6,091 nt of DNA from Candidatus Nanoanaerosalina archaeon (GTDB taxonomy: Archaea; Nanohalarchaeota; Nanosalinia; Nanosalinales; Nanoanaerosalinaceae): positions 1-6,091 of the forward strand of contig JALDAI010000047.1 of assembly GCA_022729285.1 (NCBI GenBank), read 5' to 3'. A model generated the notes under the pieces. That model did no database searches, was not told where the DNA came from, and saw only the letters and a list, made by a program, of their open reading frames with translations. The number at the start of each line of letters is the position of its first letter. Positions within the stretch are counted from its first letter, which is position 1. Position numbers and translations under genes: made by a program. This document shows positions 1 to 5,183 of this stretch, one piece after another.

Positions 1-681
1 AAAGTTGATTATATAACCGATACCGGACGATAAGAGCGTACCACTAATCTTTATGGATAAAAGTTTTTGCAACCCTAAAGCAAGGCCTACTCCTCCGATA
101 GAAAAACCTAGAAGAGTTAATGCATTTTCAGAAAAACCGTTTGAAACTCCGTAGCCAAAAAGAGTTATGAAAAGGATTGCTGAAACAACACCTCCTACCG
201 CTCCGACAAACTTATGGGCGGATAACTTTTTCCTTATCTCAAGTATGTGGCCTACTTTGAAAGCTGTTATTCCCAGAACAGATAACGAAATATACGTCAT
301 AGGAGAGATAAAAAGAACATTAACAGGGTATGACACTAAGCTTGTATCCCCTAACGCTCTTAAGAACCCTCCTGCCACAAGAAATGTTGTTAAACAGAAA
401 AACATTTTTTTGTCTAAACCATGTTTTTTTGAAAAAATATACGCTGCTGCTACAAGCAGGAAAATTATTCCTCCGAAAAAAACTTCGTTAAACAGATTGT
501 AACCAGGTTGTACAGTGTATCCGGCGAACTCAGTCGACGCCACGTTCTGAGCATCTGCTACAACAGGACCTACGATATCCCTTAAAAAAATACTTCTAAT
601 ATTTTGTGAAAAAGTTACACCGGTTAGAAATAATCCTGTTAAAATTAGTAGAAAAGTTAAGAATTTTTTTGAATTATCCAT
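1..681 (-). CDS. DUF63 family polytopic membrane protein (partial, C-terminus beyond left edge)
   Basis: The reverse strand from an ATG at 681-679 is open to base 1, giving 227 residues with no stop. Hydrophobic segments lie near residues 7-25, 64-83, 93-107, 119-141, 157-177, 187-204 and 213 to the edge, so it is an integral membrane protein. The order of P-G-Y-N-L-F-N (59-65), G-G-F-L-R-A-L-G-D (104-112) and F-I-S-P-M-T-Y (124-130) matches what I know of DUF63, an almost exclusively archaeal family of unknown function: a GYN motif, an R-(V/A)-L-(E/G)-D motif, then a TP/SP-x-x-Y motif. Family members run to roughly 270-300 residues, so about 50-70 are missing. The start is set by an in-frame TGA three codons upstream (tga-ctt-att-ATG). 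There is no Shine-Dalgarno site. The gene is divergent from the lipoprotein operon. Recognition rests on motif order, not on a database search. Confidence 0.8.
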   Translation of the reverse strand, partial: MDNSKKFLTFLLILTGLFLTGVTFSQNIRSIFLRDIVGPVVADAQNVASTEFAGYTVQPGYNLFNEVFFGGIIFLLVAAAYIFSKKHGLDKKMFFCLTTFLVAGGFLRALGDTSLVSYPVNVLFISPMTYISLSVLGITAFKVGHILEIRKKLSAHKFVGAVGGVVSAILFITLFGYGVSNGFSENALTLLGFSIGGVGLALGLQKLLSIKISGTLLSSGIGYIINF

Positions 682-737
682 AATAAGTCAGCCTTTTTAT
701 CTTATTTTTTTATTCTTTAAAACAAAACAAGTAATTA
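682..737. promoter_or_regulatory. Divergent promoter region between the DUF63 gene and the lipoprotein operon
   Basis: This 56-bp, very AT-rich gap must hold the start signals of both flanking genes. The near-palindromic CTTTAAAA at 715-722 reads TTTTAAAG on the minus strand. There it sits about 37 bases before the DUF63 ATG, the right distance for an archaeal TATA box with a short leader. For the plus-strand gene at 738 a leaderless start would need a TATA centred near 711, where only a T-rich run (705-714) is found, so that promoter is weak or not recognised. Neither start codon has a Shine-Dalgarno site. Confidence 0.4.
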
Positions 738-1715
738 ATGGGTTTGAAACAGATTTTTTTAGTTTTTTTACTTGCCTTTTTCATAGTTCTAACCGGATGT
801 GTTGACGGTGAAAACGGAGAAACTATTAGCGAAGGAGACAGCATAGAGGTATCCTCTCTCAACTGCTATCCTGTAACGGATCCAAACGGAGACTGTTCCC
901 GGATAACAGAGTTTGAAGACATAGTTATAGAGTTTGAAGCAGAGAACAAAGGCAATAGCAGTGTTTCAGTAGATTTTAGTTCTTTAAACAATGCTGAACA
1001 GCCTCATGAGTTTATCAGAAGTACTGTTATCCAGGATAGATGCCCTAACCTTTTCAGTATGAGTGAAAGCAGTTTAGAGATAAGGAAGGTTTCAGCTCAG
1101 GAAGTTCAGGAACATGTTGTAGAAGGAGATAATATAGAAACAAGCTTTTTAGATGATGAAAATATGGTTGAAATAGCTCCAGGAGAGAGAATGGAGTTTA
1201 AGTGGGATCTAAAAGTTGTTGATGAAGGACTTTACTCAGAATTTAACTGTCCTTTAAAACTTGAGCTTTTAACCGAGCAATCGGTTACCTCCACTAAAGA
1301 AGTAGATTTTGTGGAAGATAGCGGCAATACTTTAAACCCTGCTATTTCAACACCAGGACCTGTTAAACTGGGAATAGATGCGCCTAGTAGCTGGCCAGTG
1401 GAGGAAGAAAGCTTTCCTGTAACCGTTTCAGGGATCGACAAGGGCGTTGGTAGTATAAACGAAGGATTAAGGCTTGAAGACACTTCTTTGGGAGACGGGC
1501 AAGTTATCGATTGTGAATACGTAGGAGGTGAAAACCTGGAGTATTTAAGACTTCTTAGAGACGGTTCAGGAGACACTGTTGAAGAAACTTTTATGTGCGA
1601 TCACAGCTTGACAGAAACCGGTTCAGGGTTTTTATCGCTTACAGCAGACTACACTTATGTTTACGATGTAGGCAGTCTTGATATAACAGTTTGCGCACAA
1701 GGTGATTCTTGTTGA
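738..1715 (+). CDS. Acidic, Cys-rich surface lipoprotein (first of three paralogues)
   Basis: I do not recognise a named family. The 325-residue product begins with a Sec-type lipoprotein signal: a Lys at position 4, a hydrophobic core at 6-18 and the lipobox L18-T-G-C21. The mature protein should be lipid-anchored outside the membrane. A short linker (V-D-G-E-N-G-E-T) leads into two beta-rich, probably Ig-like regions, about 35-193 and 205-325. Eight further Cys residues (43, 53, 102, 171, 259, 287, 319, 325) suggest disulfides. The last half has a Cys pair (259, 287) followed by L299-x-L-x(3)-Y305-x-Y307, shared with the next two genes. By hand count the mature chain has about 64 acidic and 16 basic residues. 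There is one N-glycosylation sequon (N73-S-S). The start is bounded by an in-frame TAA two codons upstream (732-734). There is no ribosome site, as in a leaderless operon head. The last bases overlap the next gene. Confidence 0.85.
   Translation: MGLKQIFLVFLLAFFIVLTGCVDGENGETISEGDSIEVSSLNCYPVTDPNGDCSRITEFEDIVIEFEAENKGNSSVSVDFSSLNNAEQPHEFIRSTVIQDRCPNLFSMSESSLEIRKVSAQEVQEHVVEGDNIETSFLDDENMVEIAPGERMEFKWDLKVVDEGLYSEFNCPLKLELLTEQSVTSTKEVDFVEDSGNTLNPAISTPGPVKLGIDAPSSWPVEEESFPVTVSGIDKGVGSINEGLRLEDTSLGDGQVIDCEYVGGENLEYLRLLRDGSGDTVEETFMCDHSLTETGSGFLSLTADYTYVYDVGSLDITVCAQGDSC
1701..1706 (+). promoter_or_regulatory. Shine-Dalgarno site GGTGAT for the second lipoprotein
   Basis: GGTGAT is a full complement of the AUCACC at the archaeal 16S rRNA 3' end. 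It lies inside the last codons of the first lipoprotein gene. It leaves five bases before TTG 1712-1714 but only two before TTG 1709-1711, which favours the 1712 start. Confidence 0.75.
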
Positions 1716-2566
1716 ATAAGAAATCATTTCTTGTTTTTTTACTTGTAGTAGCTGTCTTGACAACCGGATGTTTGGAAAACGGAGAGTCTGAAGAGGTAAG
1801 TGCTCAACAGATGACGCCTGTTTTCCAAGATATTTCTCTAACTTCTTCCACTATCAGACCGGGAAGAGAGGTAAGAGTTGAGGCAGAAGTTGTTAACAGC
1901 CATGTAGAAGACTTAGAAGATGTGGAGATAAGACTTGAAAGTTACTCTCCTTTAACCACTGAATCAGAAAACTGTGAGTTTGAAGAGGTTAGAGGAGCTG
2001 ATTACGACGCTGAACTCGGCGGTGAAAGTATTTATTGCGAGTGGAGTTTAACTTGTGAAGAAGGCAGCTGTGAAGATATTTATGACAACTACAACGAATA
2101 CCCTATTGAAATAGATCTTGTTTTAGATTACTCTACAGAGCTCTCCTACCAGACTGAAACATCAGAGGTAGAGTACCTTCCTATAGACGACATAGATTCC
2201 TCACTTATCAGCAGAAAAAACCACCAGGTTTCTAACGGTGATATCCGTATTAGCTACTCTTTTGACAATCCTAGACCGGTTGATGAACCTTACTTTGAGA
2301 AGGAGTTAGAAGCCGAAAACATCGGTTCCGGATCTATTAGAAACGAAGAGTTAGAACTAGATTACTCTGGAGGAATTGTTAACGCTGTTGAAGGGTTTGA
2401 GGAAGAGTGTAACACACTTATAATATCCGGAGATACAAGTTCTGTTTCAACTGATTGCGAATACGCGGTTACAGATGTTAGTGAATACGATATCTACGAT
2501 TTAAGCGTTCGGGGAAGATATAAATACTCGAAACAAGAAAGTATTACAATAGAGATTACTTCCTGA
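1712..2566 (+). CDS. Highly acidic surface lipoprotein (second paralogue)
   Basis: An unrecognised 284-residue secreted lipoprotein. Two adjacent TTG codons (1709, 1712) could start it. I choose 1712 because of the GGTGAT spacing, and because its TTG overlaps the upstream stop as TTGA. The signal is M-N-K-K-S, a hydrophobic core at 6-17, then T-T-G-C20, the lipidated Cys. After a L-E-N-G-E linker come two beta-rich halves (about 36-155 and 160-284). The first has Cys 88, 109, 115 and 120, and a strand I134-x-L136-x(3)-Y140. The second has an A-E-N-I-G-S-G motif (201-207) typical of CARDB-like Ig folds, Cys 233 and 249, and L264-x-V266-x(3)-Y270-x-Y272. The mature chain is extremely acidic: about 65 Asp/Glu against 15 Lys/Arg by hand count. 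It should be co-transcribed and translationally coupled with the gene before it. Function is unknown; a structural or adhesive surface role is inference. Confidence 0.85.
   Translation: MNKKSFLVFLLVVAVLTTGCLENGESEEVSAQQMTPVFQDISLTSSTIRPGREVRVEAEVVNSHVEDLEDVEIRLESYSPLTTESENCEFEEVRGADYDAELGGESIYCEWSLTCEEGSCEDIYDNYNEYPIEIDLVLDYSTELSYQTETSEVEYLPIDDIDSSLISRKNHQVSNGDIRISYSFDNPRPVDEPYFEKELEAENIGSGSIRNEELELDYSGGIVNAVEGFEEECNTLIISGDTSSVSTDCEYAVTDVSEYDIYDLSVRGRYKYSKQESITIEITS
1766..1785 (+). repeat. 20-bp exact direct repeat, copy 1 (lipobox region)
   Basis: GGATGTTTGGAAAACGGAGA, encoding the lipobox Gly-Cys and the following L-E-N-G-E linker, recurs exactly at 2638-2657. A 15-bp part-match (gaaaacggagaaact) is shared by the first lipoprotein (810-824) and the third (2647-2661). 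This fits tandem gene duplication, with the signal region the best conserved part. Confidence 0.7.
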
Positions 2567-2573
2567 AAGGTGA
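2567..2573 (+). promoter_or_regulatory. Shine-Dalgarno site AAGGTGA for the third lipoprotein
   Basis: AAGGTGA starts one base after the upstream TGA (2564-2566) and stands seven bases before ATG 2581. It complements the archaeal 16S tail and fixes that start. The 14-base gap between the genes leaves no room for a separate promoter. Confidence 0.8.
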
Positions 2574-2580
2574 CAATATT

Positions 2581-3693
2581 ATGCAAAAAAAATTTGTTTT
2601 ACTTACGATAGTTCTTTTAACAGCTGTTTTAACGACAGGATGTTTGGAAAACGGAGAAACTGAAACCGTTGATACTGACGGAGTTAATGTCGATTTTTCC
2701 ACTACAGAACATGATGCGTACCGGATAGATGTATCAGATCTAGGCACTAGAGACCAGCCAACAGCCACATTTAACGTCGATCTTCACAACCAGGGAAGGC
2801 CCAATGCTATTCTGAAGAGTCTTAAACTTTATAGAGCACACTGGATATCAGACGATGATGCTTACTTCGAAGCAGAAGATCTGCCAAGAGATAGGGTATC
2901 AGTAAGTATAGATATCAATGAATGGAGCGACTGGAGAGACGAGCTTCTTGAAAGAGGTTCAGAGTATATTGTTGAAAAAAGTATTGAAGAGCTTTTAGAT
3001 CTTTTCCACGGTGGAGAAAGGCTTTCTGACAGAGAAGAAAAAGTAGCCGCTCTACTACTTGAAGGACGAAGACCTGATGAAGAGTTTGACGGAGAACGAA
3101 AATCGTTTTCAAACGAAGTTGAAATAGGGCTGGATGAAGGAGATCTTAGAGCTGGCGAGGAAAGAAGTTTCGACGTAGGTTTGGAGACAGTTTACCAGTA
3201 TTATAACGTAGGTAACGCGGACTTCACAATTTATCCTCAAGACGAGTACCGGGATGTAGCTAACAGAGATGAACAAGTTGAAGTAAGCCAGTTAGGAGGT
3301 CCTGTAAGTATTTCAGTTAGAAACCTTGACAGACATATTTCAGATAGAACAGGGACAATCTATCCAACAGTTGTTGTAGAAAACGTTGGGCCAGGAAGGT
3401 TTAGAACAGATGATGACGGTCAAAGCTACCTTTACGGAAGGTATGGATTTTTCCCATCAGGTTCTACTTATCCTACAGAAGTTTACATTGAAGGAGACTC
3501 AGCATCAGTTAGATCCGGTAGATGTGAGCTTAATGCAAGAGATAAAGTAACCTTTAGAGGATCTAAGTTAGAAGCGCAGTGTCCAATAGACATAGATGAA
3601 GTTGAAAACCTGGAGGATGTTACTCTGAGAGTTTCAACTGTTTACGACTATGTTCAGACGGACAACACGATTGTAAATGTTATCGGAAGGTAA
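2581..3693 (+). CDS. Acidic surface lipoprotein with helical insert (third paralogue)
   Basis: An unrecognised 370-residue secreted lipoprotein. M-Q-K-K-F, a hydrophobic core (5-17) and T-T-G-C21 form the lipoprotein signal, and the L-E-N-G-E-T linker is nearly the same as in the gene before. A first beta-rich half (about 35-235) ends in V199-x-L201-x(3)-Y205-x-Y207. It is interrupted at about 112-170 by a segment rich in Leu, Glu and Arg (for example E-L-L-E-R, I-E-E-L-L-D-L-F) that reads as amphipathic helices and is absent from the paralogues. The second half (240-370) has a V-E-N-V-G-P-G motif (266-272), a Cys pair (315, 334) and L349-x-V351-x(3)-Y355-x-Y357. There are about 76 acidic and 36 basic residues in the mature chain, and the basic ones are mostly Arg. 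It is the last gene of the operon, followed by a T-rich terminator. Function is unknown. Confidence 0.87.
   Translation: MQKKFVLLTIVLLTAVLTTGCLENGETETVDTDGVNVDFSTTEHDAYRIDVSDLGTRDQPTATFNVDLHNQGRPNAILKSLKLYRAHWISDDDAYFEAEDLPRDRVSVSIDINEWSDWRDELLERGSEYIVEKSIEELLDLFHGGERLSDREEKVAALLLEGRRPDEEFDGERKSFSNEVEIGLDEGDLRAGEERSFDVGLETVYQYYNVGNADFTIYPQDEYRDVANRDEQVEVSQLGGPVSISVRNLDRHISDRTGTIYPTVVVENVGPGRFRTDDDGQSYLYGRYGFFPSGSTYPTEVYIEGDSASVRSGRCELNARDKVTFRGSKLEAQCPIDIDEVENLEDVTLRVSTVYDYVQTDNTIVNVIGR
2638..2657 (+). repeat. 20-bp exact direct repeat, copy 2 (lipobox region)
   Basis: Second copy of the repeat at 1766-1785, in the same place relative to the lipobox of the third lipoprotein gene. The copies are 872 bases apart, about one gene plus its spacer. 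Confidence 0.7.
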
Positions 3694-3704
3694 CATACAA
3701 CAAC

Positions 3705-3727
3705 TTTTCTTCTTTTTTTATTTTTCT
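3705..3727 (+). terminator. T-rich archaeal terminator after the lipoprotein operon
   Basis: Runs of four, seven and five T, broken by single C or A bases, begin 11 bases after the TAA of the third lipoprotein. No hairpin precedes them. Oligo-T tracts of this kind are sufficient for archaeal RNA polymerase termination. The next promoter follows at once, so the lipoprotein operon probably ends here. Confidence 0.6.
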
Positions 3728-3742
3728 ATCAACCCTATTAAC

Positions 3743-3757
3743 CAAAACTTTTAAATA
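3743..3757 (+). promoter_or_regulatory. BRE/TATA promoter for the membrane-anchored surface protein
   Basis: TTTTAAATA (3749-3757) is a near-consensus archaeal TATA box, and the A-rich bases before it (caaaac, 3743-3748) resemble a BRE element. The box centre is about 28-29 bases before ATG 3782. Initiation some 26 bases downstream would fall at about 3779-3782, giving a leaderless or nearly leaderless mRNA. No Shine-Dalgarno sequence precedes the ATG. Confidence 0.75.
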
Positions 3758-3781
3758 CATCAGTTTTGTTATTACTTAGTA

Positions 3782-5143
3782 ATGACAAAGAAAAAGTTTG
3801 TGTTGCTGCTGGTGTTTTTTACAGTCCTAACAGTAAACGTTGTAGCAGACAGTAATATTGAGATACGGGAGGTTAGAACTCCTAGTATCGTGGAAAAAGG
3901 TCAGAGCTTTACAGTGAATACTACAGTAGCAAACCTTGGGAGTTATAATAAAAACATAACAGTGACAGCAGAAGCATTGGACCAGAAAAAAGTTTCAGAC
4001 TCTAAAAGAGTAAAATCTGGGAAAAAAGAGAGTTTTAACTTAAGCTTTACAACAAGGATGAAAGATTCAGGAGAGTTCCCGATCGAGATAAAAGCTGAGT
4101 CAAGAAATGCTTACGACAACACCGTTGTTAGGCGGAGAATCAGCGATATAGAAGGTTTTTTCGAGTTTAAGCCGCGTGAACCGCTTGTTAACACAGATAT
4201 AAAAATTAAAGGAAGGCTGGAAAACAGGGATTTAAGAACTAACCCGAAAGGTTTAGAAGCCGAGCTTTACATGGGCAACGAATACCTGGGTAAAGTAACT
4301 ACCGATGAACAAGGAGTGTTTGAGAAGTATTATTACACAGAAAATGTGGGGAGTCGTACAGTAAAGCTTGTTAAAAACGGTGAAACCCTGATGGAGAAAC
4401 GTATCTACATAGATGCGGCAGTTGAGACACGAAAGGAAAGTCTTAGAGAAGATATTTTCAAAGGAAGGGACGGAGAAATCTGTTTTGAAAACAAGCTTAC
4501 AGGAGTTGAAAAAGGCTTTCTAACGTTTAAGACAGTTGTTCCGGAAGAGTTTGAAGAGACCAAGGAAGTTTATAGAGACGGGCAAACAGTCTGTTTCACA
4601 GCCCCAAACAGTGTTGTAGGAGATTACGAGGGAAAAGTTGTGTTAGAGTCAGAGGATGGAAGACATACGGATAGGCAGAGTTTTTCATACAGTGTTGGAG
4701 AGAAAAGGCTTGAGATAAAGTTTGATAAAAACAGTGTATACAGAGAGAACGGTAAAGTTGTAGCGCCTATAACGTTAAAGAACAGAGATAGAGGAGAGGT
4801 CAACACATGGATTACTTTAGAGACAGACCTAGGTATTTTATCGAAGCCGTCACCTGTAAAGGTTGGCGGACGGTCTGAAAAAACTGTTGAACTAGTGTTT
4901 GAAGAAGAGTTAGGAAGGCATTTAGTAGATGTTACGGTGAAAAGTAGTCAAGACAGAGATACTAAAGAACTAGTTTTAGACGTGGAAGAAACAAAAAACG
5001 TTTTCACAGGTCTTATCACACTGGTTGAAAGAGGTTTCGGAACAGGTAGTTCAAAAGTTGTTGGCGGACTAATCCTATTATTTTTAGGGTACGTAGCAGT
5101 ATCGAAGATAACCGCTCCAAAGCCTTTAGAGCCTCTTTACTGA
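3782..5143 (+). CDS. Secreted multi-domain Ig-like surface protein with C-terminal membrane anchor
   Basis: The 453-residue product has a Sec signal (M-T-K-K-K, hydrophobic 6-21, likely cut after V-V-A22) with no lipobox. Residues about 25-120 look like a CARDB/NEW3-type Ig domain (V-A-N-L-G-S at 49-54). About 125-210 is a second beta domain whose V-T-T-D-E-Q-G-V-F turn (172-180) recalls carboxypeptidase-regulatory-like Ig repeats. About 215-308 is a third, holding the only two Cys (234, 271), a likely disulfide. About 309-402 is a fourth. A hydrophobic segment at 425-441, then S-K-I and a 10-residue Pro-rich tail, make a single C-terminal membrane anchor, so most of the chain lies outside the cell. 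Sequons N46-T-T, N58-I-T and N86-L-S sit in the first domain. Charge is balanced (about 72 acidic, 71 basic), unlike the lipoproteins before it. It has its own promoter. The domain names are inferred from pattern, and the function is unknown. Confidence 0.85.
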   Translation: MTKKKFVLLLVFFTVLTVNVVADSNIEIREVRTPSIVEKGQSFTVNTTVANLGSYNKNITVTAEALDQKKVSDSKRVKSGKKESFNLSFTTRMKDSGEFPIEIKAESRNAYDNTVVRRRISDIEGFFEFKPREPLVNTDIKIKGRLENRDLRTNPKGLEAELYMGNEYLGKVTTDEQGVFEKYYYTENVGSRTVKLVKNGETLMEKRIYIDAAVETRKESLREDIFKGRDGEICFENKLTGVEKGFLTFKTVVPEEFEETKEVYRDGQTVCFTAPNSVVGDYEGKVVLESEDGRHTDRQSFSYSVGEKRLEIKFDKNSVYRENGKVVAPITLKNRDRGEVNTWITLETDLGILSKPSPVKVGGRSEKTVELVFEEELGRHLVDVTVKSSQDRDTKELVLDVEETKNVFTGLITLVERGFGTGSSKVVGGLILLFLGYVAVSKITAPKPLEPLY

Positions 5144-5150
5144 TTGTTAA

Positions 5151-5183
5151 GGGATTTTTTATCCCCTCTCATTTATCTTTTTC
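5151..5183 (+). terminator. Hairpin plus T-tracts in the convergent gap
   Basis: GGGAT (5151-5155) and ATCCC (5161-5165) can pair around a five-T loop, and T-rich tracts (5172-5183) follow. The site begins eight bases after the TGA of the surface protein gene and reaches into the 3' end of the convergent Trm5-family gene. It probably ends plus-strand transcription. On the minus strand the loop reads as A, so evidence for termination of the opposing gene is weaker. Confidence 0.5.

Noticed and set aside
167..502. Open plus-strand frame of 111 codons
   Set aside because: It lies antisense to the DUF63 gene, whose reading frame matches family motifs. Its own product has no recognisable features, and its start has no promoter or ribosome site.
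1232..1576. Open minus-strand frame of 114 codons inside the first lipoprotein gene
   Set aside because: It is Ser/Pro/Leu-rich shadow sequence of the kind produced opposite an acidic coding frame, with no start signals.
738..3693. Type IV pilin or archaellin-like prepilins
   Set aside because: The hydrophobic segment ends in a clear T-G-C lipobox, followed by a hydrophilic linker. A class III prepilin would have the cleavage site before the hydrophobic segment.
3782..5143. S-layer protein with PGF-CTERM or similar sorting signal
   Set aside because: No P-G-F motif, Thr-rich stalk or basic C-terminal cluster is present. The C-terminus is a plain membrane segment with a short Pro-containing tail.
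5151..5165. Possible regulatory hairpin or small RNA
   Set aside because: The stem is only five base pairs, in a 25-bp convergent gap. Transcription termination is the simpler reading.
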